Assembly: GCA_022059125.1 (NCBI GenBank)
Contig: JAEUWY010000004.1
Span: forward strand, 1,736,001 to 1,800,000
Length of the DNA: 64,000 nucleotides
Direction: 5' to 3'
Source: Corynespora cassiicola
Taxonomy: Eukaryota; Ascomycota; Dothideomycetes; Pleosporales; Corynesporascaceae
A program made the translations under genes and the position numbers. The notes below the pieces were generated by a model. It searched no databases and was not told the DNA's origin. It worked only from the letters and a program-made list of their open reading frames with translations. Below are positions 10,673 to 21,205 of this stretch, piece after piece. Every line of letters begins with the position of its first letter. Within the stretch, counting starts at the first letter, position 1.

Positions 10673-12855
10673 GGTGGAAGCTGGTGGGGGGAGGCGGGAG
10701 ATTGGGCGGCGTAACTGGGGTGCAGGGTTTGTAGTGGGAGCACGGTGTTTTGGTCGGGAGAAATTGATAAAGATGGCCGAACACGGTCGAAGTGAAGGTG
10801 AGGTTCCCACACCGACAAGTCTGTGGGAGTGAGAGTAGGGCCCACCCTCACCCTCAGAATACGGTAGGCCATGGCAAAGCACTCAGGCACGCACGCCTTC
10901 ACCTGTCCGATTTTCTAGCTCTTGTATTCATGATTTTGCTGACTCGTCTTCATTGATATGCGTCTATGCGGCCAAATGGGAGGGGGTCAATGGATGACGT
11001 AGCATCTTGGACAGGTTGCGGTGCAACGTTTGAGTCGTCCGTGTTGAAGGCACACCCACACAATTATGTGCTGTGTGACTGAGACATGCCCATGCAAGAA
11101 AGCAATTGGAGAAGGACAAGGGGAATCAATAAGAGGCCAAGGGAAGTGATAGATTGCAGGCTAAGCGTGACCGCGGACAGAAATGGGAGGAGCGGTGGCA
11201 TGTCACAGGGTGCAAAAAGAAAGGGTACGTGTTCAAGGCCAATCAGACGCGGTACCCGTCCACCCACCTTGGCAGCCATGAGGCGCGGGGCTCCTCGGAG
11301 GGAGCTACCTGGAGGAGGGCCGGACTGGCCGAAGCGGTGGGGGGCATGGTGGAGTGCAGACAACGGCCAACACGACGACTTGATCAGGCGGTTAAGTACA
11401 GTGATCTGGATAAGCATCTGGATCATTCGCCAATCCACCAGGATCGGCGCCGGAACGTTACCCGAGCTCCGATGTTCCTTCTCCAGGCCCGACGTCGAGA
11501 TGCCCCGTCCCAGCGTCATGGGCCGGGCCTGATATGGACATGGCAGAAGAGAAGAGAAAAGTGGTACGATGAGGGCGGCAGATGGCGGCGATCAGAGTCC
11601 AGGGGGGGCCAGGACAGGGCAGAGCAGGGCAGGACAGGCAGAGCAGGCAGCGCGGTGCAGCGCGGTGGCGTAAATGACGCAGGCGAGTGCTTCACAGCAG
11701 TATTGGGGGTGGATGAAGAAAGGCAACGAAGGCGAGCGGAGAAGCCACGGTCACGATCGGCCTCCCCCCAGGGGATGGAGACGAGAGTTGTCTGTAGGCG
11801 GGCGACTAGAAGGCGGCTAGACGATCGCAGAGGGAGGTCGAGGGGCAGGAAGGGTGGTTTCGAGGGAGGTGGAGGGATAGGCCGGGGCCAAGCCATCAGA
11901 CGAGCAGCGGTGCCGAAGCTTCTGTGCAAAGGGCGCGGGGGCCGTCCAGTGCAGGCGCACAGCAGCGTCGCCGCCTCGTCGCAGCCGTCACACGGCGGCG
12001 CACGTCGCAGGCGGACGGCCAGCGAAATACGGCCGGCGGCGGGAGGGGGTATTGGGTGGAGATTGGAAAAGTGAGGTGGCTCTTTTTTTCGTCGACGGTT
12101 TCGGCGGCATGCAACCAGCGCCTGGCTCTGGACTGACTGCCCAGGACTGCCCAGGAGGCCTGCGGCGGGCTGCTGTGGGCTGCTGTGGGCTGCTGCCGGG
12201 GGCCCTGCTGCGGCCGGCCGGGACCTGCTGGGGGGCGTTGCTGGTACTGCTGGGGCCGCTGGGGCTGCCGGGGCTGCTGGGGGGCTGCTACCAGGCCTAC
12301 TGGGGGCTACTGGGGGCTACTCGCTGCGCGCCATCAGCCATCAACCATGTCCCTGCGGGCCGGACGCAGTCCCTGCTGAGCCGAGTGCGCCAGCAACGCA
12401 GTAATTTTTTGATATTCACGCGCTGGCCCTGTCTATCGCTGGCCCTCTCCTCTGCCTCCATTTACCCCCCCACGCCCGCTGCGGTCCGTTCGTTGTGTTT
12501 GCTGCTGCTCTTCAACACCTAGCCCCCCTCCCCCTCGTCTCTTCCATCCCTCCTTCTCTCTCGCTCTCTTTTTCAGCTCTCCCTCGCCCGCTCGCTCTAG
12601 TCACGCCGTTGCGCCTGCAGCCCCACGTTGGTTCCCGCTGGGCCCCTCACCGTCAGCAGCCCCTCGCATCAACAAATCTCCAAACTTCCCGCGTAACCCT
12701 CTCGGACTTGGACTGTCCTCTGCAACTCCACTCCGCCCTCCGGTCTTTATATTCGCCCTCGGCGCGGTCCCGCGCCCACCGTCCACCGCCCACTATCCAC
12801 CGCCTACTCGCCCTCCCTCCCACCTTTTCCCAGCCCTCGCATCACCACTGCCGCC
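10673..12855. other. GC-rich intergenic region upstream of the OMP decarboxylase gene
   Basis: These 2.2 kb lie between divergent starts. Long open frames exist (11154-12074 plus, 11064-11519 minus, 11516-11929 minus), but they overlap on opposite strands and encode Arg/Gly/Ser-rich noise. From about 12120 to 12320 there are repeated CTG-and-G-run sequences. The stretch 12520-12855 is CT-rich, as expected for the promoter and leader of the downstream gene. Confidence 0.5.
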
Positions 12856-14077
12856 ATGTCGACCAATACCATGCGGTCCACAACCTACCGCGCCCGCGCC
12901 GCCCTCCCCTCGTCCGGCCCGCTCGCCTCGTACCTGCTGCAGCTGATATCGATAAAGCAGACCAACCTGTGTCTGTCGGCCGACGTCCAGACCTCGGCTG
13001 AGCTGCTCAAGCTCGCAGACGAGTGCGGCGACTCGATATGTATCCTCAAGACCCACTGTGACGCCGTCACCGACTGGACCGACCGCACCGCCAGGCAGCT
13101 GCAGGCCATTGCTCGCCGCAAGTGGTTCGTCATTTTCGAGGACCGCAAGTTTGCTGACATCGGGGGTACGTTCTCGCATCCGCGCGTTTCGACGCGCCTC
13201 CGCGGCACAGCGGTGCAAGCGCACGTCCACGTCTAACCTCAAACCTACAGAGACGGTCCAAAAGCAGTACACGTCCGGCCACTACCGCATCGCTAGCTGG
13301 GCCGAAATTACAAACGCACACATCATCCCCGGCCCCGCCATTGTCACCGCCCTCCAGAAGGCCGCCGATACGACCATTGCAAAGTACAATACGGCCGTGC
13401 ACACCGAAATCTCCGCTACTCCTCCCCCACCGGGGGAGCACCCCGGTGCGGAGCACACCAATGGCGAGGTGGCTGTGGAATCCCCCAACGAGCCAGACGG
13501 CGACGACGAGAGGCGCCTGAGCATCAAGGCCATGGACCGCAAGCACAGCGTCGTGAGCGTCAGCACCACCATCTCCACCCGCACCGAGAGCATATCGCCG
13601 CGCCCCGAGCCCGACTTCCACCCCGACGACGCCTTCAACGTCGACAGGGCTGCTCTGCTGTCCCGCCTCGGCGAGGTCCCCTTTGTGCGCTCGCTCCTCC
13701 TGCTTGCCGAGATGAGCTCCGAGGGCCACCTCTTCACCCCCGAGTACATGCGAAGGAGCGTGGAGATTGCCCGCCAGTACAAGGACTTTGTCATGGGCTT
13801 CATCGCCCAGCGGAGCCTGAACACGGAGCCCGAGGACAACTTCCTCACCATGACGCCCGGCTGCCAGCTGCCACCCCCGGGCCACGAGGGCAAGAAGATG
13901 GGCGACGGCTTGGGCCAGCAGTACAACACCCCACGCAAGCTGATCCTCGAGCAGGGATGTGACATCATCATTGTCGGCCGCGGCATCATTCGCGCCCCGT
14001 GCCCCTCGGCAGAAGCTGAGAGGTATAGGGTCGAGGGCTGGCGCGCCTATGAGGAGCGCGTGGGAGGCCCAAAGTAG
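12856..14077 (+). CDS. pyrG: orotidine 5'-phosphate decarboxylase (pyrG/URA3/pyr-4)
   Basis: Two exons (12856-13165, 13251-14077) encode 378 residues. The enzyme decarboxylates OMP to UMP, the last step of de novo pyrimidine synthesis, in the cytosol. Signature residues are present: LSADV (Asp43), LKTH (Lys65), the active-site block VIFEDRKFADIG (Asp96, Lys98, Asp101), MSSEGHL, KDFVMGFIAQRS, LGQQYNTP and the phosphate-binding DIIIVGRGI near the C-terminus. The intron has a GTACGT donor and a CTAAC branch and falls inside the active-site codon run, a common position. The ATG follows CTGCCGCC, a good fungal start context. Compared with the short yeast enzyme it carries an insertion of roughly 100 residues (about 140-240), rich in Glu, Ser, Pro and Thr, as in several filamentous ascomycetes. 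Confidence 0.97.
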
Positions 14078-14699
14078 ATGGCCGGGCGGGGCGGTCAGGG
14101 CGGGGCGCAAGCCAATTGTCATCAATCAGTACCGGCGCAAGCGATTATGCATTTTGAGGCGTTGGAGGGGTTTTGTCTGGAGGGCTGCTGAGCACCACCA
14201 CTACCATGTTTTCCCACCCCCCATGTCCAGGCGCAATCTAGATTCAATTGTTGTGTGGCACCTTCATATCCCACCACAGTTACGACTGTCATTGCTTATT
14301 GGGCGTTTTGCGGGACAAAAAGAGAAACATGCATAGCCAGGGTAGTTTTTTCGGTTTGCATTGCATTGCGTTGCATTGCAAGGGGTATTGTTTTGCATGA
14401 GAAACGGTCTCGTCTGGTATTTATTACAGTCATCATCTCAAGTCATCAATGAATATGTCCTGCCATATGGAGGCCTGTTCCCCACGCTTGCACATCTGCA
14501 CGTCCACAACGCCTGAGCTTCTCCGTTGTGTTCCAGTATGCATACTGTTTAGCCTCTACCTTAAGGAGAGTGGTTACTTGTGTGTGTGTGTGTGTGTGCT
14601 CATCCCTGAGCCTATTTCCCCTTACCAACCGTTCAATCCTCTTTGCTTTTCTTTTTGTGATGGGTCGCCATGCCCACGCGTTAGAACATACTCGGACCC
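14078..14699. other. intergenic, convergent 3' ends
   Basis: This 622-base gap lies between the OMP decarboxylase and FET3 stops. It holds a short GCATT-type repeat near 14358-14380 and a TG run at 14580-14598. No gene is seen. Confidence 0.5.
14580..14598. repeat. TG dinucleotide microsatellite
   Basis: About nine TG units stand in the region between the 3' ends of the OMP decarboxylase and FET3 genes. Confidence 0.9.
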
Positions 14700-17034
14700 T
14701 TACCGTTCAGCCTTTATCGGCGCCATACCATACCACCCAATGACTGCCATGCCCAAAAAGGCCGCCACACAACTGAACACCAGGGCGACAATCCCCCTGG
14801 CGGTAAAGCCATCCGGAAGCGGTCCCGGGGCCCTATTCTCCCCGGTCAAATCCAACAGGTCCCGCGTGTTCCCCGCCGCGTTCCCCGCCGTGGGCACGCC
14901 CGCCATGTCGCACGCGCGTAGGTGATCCTGCGGGATGCGCCCCGCGAGTTGGCCTTGGAGCTGCAGCGGGGACTCGATCATGGTGGCCACCAGGCCCGAG
15001 GCGACGTGCCATTCGATGTGGCAGTGGAAGAGCCAGATGCCTGGGTTGTTGGCGCGGAACCGCAGTACAAAGTTGCCATTCGGGCGCACTAGGACCGTGT
15101 CGCGGCGCATGGGGGATTTTGGGGGTGCGGGGGCCGTCGAGGCCGAGTAGGGGCCTGCTTCTTCGGGGCTGCGGGAGGTGAGTTGGAAGGCGTGGCCGTG
15201 GAGGTGGAAGGGGTGTCTGTTGATGGGTCAAGGTCAGCTGCTAATTCGTCCAATTCGTTCATGTCGATGTTTGGGTCAGGGTCGAGGGCAGAGTCAGGGT
15301 CCATGCTTCCACGTCCGGTGACGTGACATGGCATTGTCAATAGCAATCGGGCAATCGTTCGACCCATGGCACGCAACACATGGCAAACAGGGGGTGAAGA
15401 GGTAGGGGACCAACGTACTTTCCCGGATCGTCATTATTGAGCACAATCTCCACGACGTCACCAGCCTGGAGTACGAATTGATTCGTGTTGGAACCGTAGA
15501 TGGCAGGGTTGGTCGCGTTGGCGCCCGTCGATAGCGCCGTGTACAGCGTCGGGACTTTGGGTCCCACGTATGTGACATCGTTGAAGAATGCACTACGGAA
15601 ACGTTCCTGTTAGCTTCCAGAATCCAAAAGAAGGTTGCGCGGTCGATTTTAAACTTTGCCGCTCTTTCCTTGAACCCAGAGTCATGAACGGACCACATGG
15701 GAAACCGAAACTGGGGGAAGGGAAAGTGTAAACGCACTAGTTCGCGCCGTCGTTCAGGTTGTCCATCTTGAGGTTCAGCTCTACTGTGTGATCGACATGA
15801 TCGTACAGCTCCTCGCCATCCTGCGGAACGAGGTTGAAGTCGTCAAATGGGTCGAAAGCATCGATATCCTTGGGGGCGGGCTTCTCTTTGGCATCGTCAT
15901 ACACGAGCCAGCCAGTGACGTTGGGATTAAGGCCATCGGGCACAGTATCGAAGAGGTCCTATAATTTCGAAAAGGGCCCTGTCAGCGCTAGTCGCCCAGC
16001 GAATAGTAGAGCCAAGCTCCACCCAAAAGCTTACATGGTTCGAAAACTGGGGAATGGAACAAAGAGAGTCATGTGAATGGAAAGGGAGAGTCATGCCAAA
16101 AAGGGGAAAGGGGAGAGAGTTCGTACCTCGTCCATGCTCGCAACAAACGCAAAGTTTGCATCAGTGTCATTTCTAGTTGTGATAAGGACTGAGTAACGCT
16201 GCGCGGCCGCAATGTATAGCACTCCTGCGTCCATTGGCTCCGTGTAGATGCCGTCGACTTCGACTACGCGCATTTGATGGCCCTCGAACCAAACGTACTG
16301 TGCTGCAAATGCCCCTACGTTCACCATGCGCACTAGGTACGTCTTCCCCGGCTCGACTTGCACCGAGAGGTCGCGCGTTTCATTGACCAGGGACGATTCC
16401 GGCACCGGTTCCGCGCCAGAGGGGTTCGCAATGCTCAAAAACCCCTTCAGGAGTTCGCTCATGAGGTCGTTGTACCAGTCGGAGAAGGTCAAGACGATCT
16501 CTGAGTCGTACTGGTCCTTGAATGGGTCATCCGGGTCGTGGACTATGAAGGCACCGCGCAGGCCGTCTGGGTATTGCCCTTTTTGGTGAGAATGGTACCA
16601 ATATGTGCCCGGCTGATCGACCTGTTCGTTATCGTCAATTTATCAAGGTCTACACATTAGTGCTATCGGCCAGTACTCACTGTAAAGTTGTACGTGAATT
16701 GGCCGCCGGGCGGAATTCCACACTGGCTCACGCCGATGGCGCCATCCATGTGCGTCGTCTCGTTCATGTAGATTCCATGAAAATGTAGCGATGTGGACTC
16801 GTTGCCTAACTGGTTGTTCACGTTGACAATGACTCTGTCGCCTTTCGTCACAGTGATGGTGGGAATGGGCCAGGCATTGTTGATCCCAATCACTGGCCGA
16901 TTCTGTAGTCTGGAGGGGTTCGCGTACAGCCAGGTCACGTTGAAGTCGTAGGTAACTGTCGCAGAGAGTGCCAAAGAGGGCAACAGGAGCAAAATGCTCC
17001 ACCGGAGGAGGAAATTGGACAGAGAGAGGGCCAT
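14700..17034 (-). CDS. FET3: multicopper ferroxidase, FET3 type, membrane anchored
   Basis: Exons are 17034-16681, 16621-16127, 15958-15738, 15592-15419 and 15216-14700, giving 586 residues. A 12-nt microexon at 16046-16035 would add four. A signal peptide (residues 1-24) is followed by copper-site motifs LHFHGIY (84-86), WYHSHQKGQ (128-130), [10 protein letters not shown] and [14 protein letters not shown]-terminal membrane span ([20 protein letters not shown]) and short tail follow, as in Fet3 but not in secreted laccases. The [12 protein letters not shown] segment matches the region holding the iron-oxidation Glu of yeast Fet3p. The enzyme oxidises Fe2+ to Fe3+ outside the plasma membrane and hands it to Ftr1. 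The FTR1 gene lies head-to-head 1.1 kb away, which strongly supports the Fet3 assignment. Confidence 0.94.
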
Positions 17035-18121
17035 GCGGAATTCGAGGCCCAGGAAGTTCCGGATCGTGGCTAGGTTCTGAGGTCAAAGGATGCGGAAGCC
17101 GCGAGGCCTGGGGCTCCGATACAAGTCAGAGACTCGTGGTTACAGGGTGCGATGGAGTCGGGGTGGAGCTGATTAGATTGATAACTCTTGATCGTTATCG
17201 TGGAGGGGAGATGCTTTCAGGAGGCTGACAATCCGATCATCTGATGGAGAATTCCAAATGGCAAGCCACGGCGGCGTCCGCTATCGTGGCCGGAGCGGGG
17301 TTCTGGCATGTGTTCCTCAGGCGGGCGGGAAAATGGTCCTGTCAATGTCCCGGTTGGACCTATGGTTGCAGGTCCATGCTCCCCCTCCCCCTCCCGTGCC
17401 ACATTCGCGCCGACTCTGCACGTTTCCCGTCTCTGCACCGGTTCTTGGAGCAAGTTGAGGCGAGCACGCGGCTGTAGCGTGACAGTGTGGCAGGCGTGGT
17501 CGGCGGCGGGTTGGTTTATCAGCCCATCAGATAATCTTGGACCCTTCCAGCCCGGTTGCTGCAAGCAGGCTGGGGTAAGCGATGGCTTGATTGTGCCGAC
17601 AAGAGAGCTTAGCCTGCGCGATTAAAGTCTTGGTTGTGATGGCGCCCTTGGCAGACGCTGATCCCCAGCTCTAAATGCTCCTTCATGAAACAGAGCCGGC
17701 AGCGAGTTGAGGGAGTCGTCTCCTTGATGATGGCGCGCCCTGAAAGCTGTGGGAGAACAGCACGAGGGGCGCTCGGTGGCAAACCGCAGGCCAGCCCAGG
17801 TGGCCCGCCGCCCGCTCGGAATTGGAATGCTCCTAGCAAAAGAAACCAAGGTTGGGTGGGCTGATCAAGCCTTCGTTCCAGATAGGGCGCGGTGTAGGAC
17901 CGAAGGTCGGCTCCAGCGGCCCTGGTGGAGCGGGGTTGGAAGAATCGCGGGCTGGCAGGCTGGCAGGCTCGTATCACATTCCCTTCGCGCCTTCCCCGTG
18001 AGCAATCAGATTAGATTGTTATTCGATAAAGCAATCGCGAGCCCTTGCCTTGCACCTTCCATATCTTCTTGGGCGACGTCTCTCTCTCACTGCTGCTGGG
18101 TCCCCGACACCGCCCTCCACC
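17035..18121. promoter_or_regulatory. shared FET3/FTR1 divergent promoter with GATA-type sites
   Basis: This 1087-base region lies between the two divergent starts. HGATAR-type cores (read on either strand) are seen at 17179-17184 (TGATAA), 17195-17200 (TTATCG), 17281-17286 (CTATCG), 17516-17521 (TTATCA), 17529-17534 (AGATAA), 17880-17885 (AGATAG) and 18024-18029 (CGATAA). An ATTGG (CCAAT on the minus strand) is at 17821-17825. In Aspergillus and relatives, GATA factors of the SreA type repress reductive iron uptake when iron is plentiful, and the HapX/CCAAT complex also acts on iron genes. Regulation here is inferred from those parallels. Confidence 0.6.
17526..17534 (+). promoter_or_regulatory. 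extended iron GATA site ATCAGATAA
   Basis: The nonamer fits the ATCWGATAA consensus described for fungal iron-responsive GATA factors (SreA/SRE/Sfu1 type). A second GATA core (TTATCA, 17516-17521) lies five bases upstream in the opposite orientation, making a tight pair about 490 bases from the FET3 start and 590 from the FTR1 start. Confidence 0.6.
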
Positions 18122-19504
18122 ATGCCAAACGTCTTTGCCGTCCCGGGTGAGTCGACTACTTTCTCCTCCAGCCCCGCCCCCGCTGATTGGCACCCCCAGT
18201 CTTCTTCATCTGTTTCCGAGAGTGCCTGGAGACAAGCATCATCGTGTCGGTCCTCTTGGCCTTTTTGAAGCAGACCTTGGGCCCCGAACACGATCATGGG
18301 GTACGAAAGAAGCTTGTGAGGCAGGTGCGTATCCTATCAAGCGACGTCCTTCCTAGCCATATCTCTCGTCGCGGCTCACAACCCTACAGATCTGGCTTGG
18401 TATCGGGCTCGGTCTATTCATCTGCCTGATCATCTGCGCCGGCATCATAGGCACCTTCTATACTGCTGGTAGAAATGCCTTCGAGTCTGCCGAGAACATC
18501 TGGGAAGGTGTCTTCGCTATAATTGCCTCCATCATCATCACCCTCATGGGAGCCGCGCTACTGCGTGTCAGCAAGCTCCAAGACAAGTGGAGGATCAAGA
18601 TCTCCAAAGTCATGGAAGCAAAAGATTCTTCTTTGCCCGCCAAGGGACGCTTCAAGCGTTGGGCAGAGAAATATGCCATGTTCATCCTGCCTTTTGTCAC
18701 GGTTCTCAGAGAGGGCATTGAGGCAGTCCTGTAAGCACCTTGACCGGTAGTTCTGGTTGCCTACTAATAGTCATCAAGGTTTATTGCCGGTGTAGGCCTA
18801 GGTCTCCCCGCCACATCCTTTCCGCTAGCCGTCATCTGTGGGCTGGCAGCCGGAGCCCTTATCGGCTATCTCATCTACAAGTGCGTCTATGACCATCATG
18901 TCAGCCATCCAACTAACATACCATAGGGGAGGTAACAGTACCTCTCTCCAGATCTTCCTCGTAATCTCAACATGTTTCCTCTATCTCGTGGCTGCCGGGC
19001 TCTTCTCCAAAGGTGTATGGAATCTTGAACAGAATGCTGTAGGTACCAAACTATTTGGATTGATATGAAAGCATCACTAACCCGAGATAGTGGGTCAAGC
19101 TTGCCGGAGAAGGGGCTGCAGAAGCAGGGGCTGGCCCTGGCTCTTACGATATCCGAAAGAGCGTGTGGCATGTCAACGTAGGACAGGTCCTTCCGGATTG
19201 CGTGCTTTTTGCTGATGATTGTTAGTGCTGTAGTCCGCTCGAGAGGGGAGATGGTGGCTGGGGGATATTCAACTCGTTGTTTGGATGGCAAAACTCTGCA
19301 ACATACGGCTCGGTCATCTCGTACAATATGTACTGGTTGGTCGTCATTGTTGGGTTCCTCTACATGGGAATCAAGGAGCGCAAGAGCTCACGCAGGCCTT
19401 CTGTCGCCGAGTCACAGAGTGACTCCAGTAGCGGGGATCATGCCGTTGTCACCAAAAAGGAGGCTGGCACTGCGCCAACCGTCGTCAGGGAGGTTGAAGG
19501 GTGA
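18122..19504 (+). CDS. FTR1: high-affinity iron permease FTR1
   Basis: Seven exons give 356 residues: 18122-18146, 18200-18324, 18390-18730, 18779-18880, 18927-19038, 19091-19177 and 19226-19504. It opens MPNVFAVP, close to yeast Ftr1, and has both iron-binding REXLE motifs: RECLE at residues 15-19 in TM1 and REGIE at about 157-161 in TM4. About seven membrane helices follow the family layout, with [32 protein letters not shown] and a C-terminal [25 protein letters not shown]. The hydrophilic tail is Ser-rich. Ftr1 takes up Fe3+ produced by Fet3 at the plasma membrane, and each partner needs the other to reach the surface in yeast. It is divergent from FET3 and probably shares its promoter. 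Confidence 0.95.
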
Positions 19505-21205
19505 TCGAAGGAGAAATGGAAAGAACGGCCTGAAGGTACTGCAAACTGCGAGTCGTATCTAAGTACCGAACATGTCTCACCTTGGAAGCCACCTCGATGA
19601 TTTACTTATATGTAGACCTATACTTAACAGACACCCGAATCTGGTATTGGGCATCTATAAAATCCAAAGCTGGGAGATTGAACTCATCCTTAGAGGTTCT
19701 TGATCTCCAAAGTGTTTTATTCGCCTTGGTATGTAATGTAAGGCAATTTGGAGCTACTTGACAGCCTGAGTCCCCAGGATAATGATCGTGAGGGGTCTCA
19801 GATATGAACCAAATGTCTCGAATCACTTGGCATCGTCTCAACTCCCGCATAGATGATCAACGGAGAAGCTTTGGAGAAGGAATTAGCCATGGGATTGGAA
19901 TGGGTATTACAGTCCGGATCAAGAATAGGCATAAAAAATGGACGCCCAAACTTGGCTGTATCTCTGTCCCTGAACTAAGAACACCTTGTGTTTTGTCATC
20001 TTGTTTATACAGCTTGCTTCTATACATGTATGCAGAACATCGTTTACATGGATGTGTAGGAATACATGCAAGTCCCAACCTCCATTCGACACAATGGGAT
20101 TCTACCATGGATCTAAACCAGAATAAGGCATATGGTCTGCGGAATGTTCAACTTGTTTCAGCCGAAGAGCAATCGCCTATCCCTTGTGATTGATACTTGA
20201 TATCTTGAATATATGGCCTACCAGGGCTCTCGTGGATACGTTCTTCTCTCTGGCAAGTAGAAGGCCAAAGTCCATTGCAGCCACTCGATGTTTGGATTGC
20301 CCACTGCACGGAGTCAATGCCTGGAAGGGTCAAGGCGGGAGGCCTTGATGGCCGCTGACTAACACAACCACCTTCACCCCCCTTGGCGTCACGACTTCGC
20401 ACCGCGCATACCTATTACACCAGCACTGCGCATAACTCAACTCGTCAACTTGATCGTGGCACTCCCAGCGACTTTGCTACCAGCTCCTCGAGGGCTTCTC
20501 GCCCACGGGCCTTGGCAGCCTCGAGTCCGCGACGCTTAGGCATAAACTCCGCTGGCGCTTGGCTCCTCCCTGTGAACTGCCCACTGTGCAGATCTCCGCA
20601 TATCCGACGCTTCGTTCGGCAGCAGACACGCGACTTGCTGCACTGCGGAACACGAGCATGGCATCGAGCTGAGCAGACTAGCCATGGCCAGCATCTCGTG
20701 TTGAACAGCTCAGCTGGTGGAAATGAGCGCTTCGTGAGCTGTGGCGGTGCAACGACGGGCGGCACAGGATCGTCGCTTTCGGGACAAGTCACACACCTGT
20801 TGCGCCAGGCACCAGCCAGCTTATTTCAAAACGAGAGCTGCCCTCTCGCACGCCTGTCTCCTCGTCGCATCCCTTTCCAACAGCCCTCCAACACCCAGCC
20901 GTCATCGTTCTACGTCACCAGCATCCTCATTACATCACGGTTCGGCAGCTTACACAGCGGAGTCGCCTTTTCCACCGAACACTGCGATCTCGGAGAAATA
21001 CCTTGCAGCAAAACAGGAGCTCTGTGGGGCCTCTTCCGCCTTTTCTTAAATCAGAACTGTGCGGCGTGGGTGCTGCACAGTAACTCTCGGTCCACGCACC
21101 GGCCCGGCTGTGATCCTGCATTGTGTCGCGACCCCCAAACTCGGTCTCCGTAGCACCACCACAACCCTACCTGCTAGGCGCATAGTCGAAACCCCACAAT
21201 ACACC
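19505..21205. other. intergenic, no supported gene
   Basis: A 1.7 kb stretch. The first 700 bases are AT-rich and look like 3' UTR and spacer. From 20380 on it is CT/GC-rich and probably carries the promoter and leader of the next plus-strand gene. A 256-codon plus frame (20383-21153) and a 115-codon minus frame (20445-20792) overlap each other and have no recognisable motif. Confidence 0.45.

Noticed and set aside
11064..12074. Open frames of 137-306 codons on both strands upstream of pyrG
   Set aside because: They overlap in opposite orientations, are Arg/Gly/Ser-rich by GC bias, and show no domain, signal or splice pattern.
13130..14125. 331-codon minus frame opposite pyrG
   Set aside because: Antisense shadow of the OMP decarboxylase coding sequence.
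14700..17034. Secreted laccase as an alternative identity for the multicopper oxidase
   Set aside because: A C-terminal membrane span and the adjacent FTR1 gene point to Fet3 ferroxidase.
20383..21153. 256-codon plus-strand frame and overlapping minus frame 20445-20792
   Set aside because: No family pattern in either. The composition fits the CT-rich leader of the gene starting at 21206.
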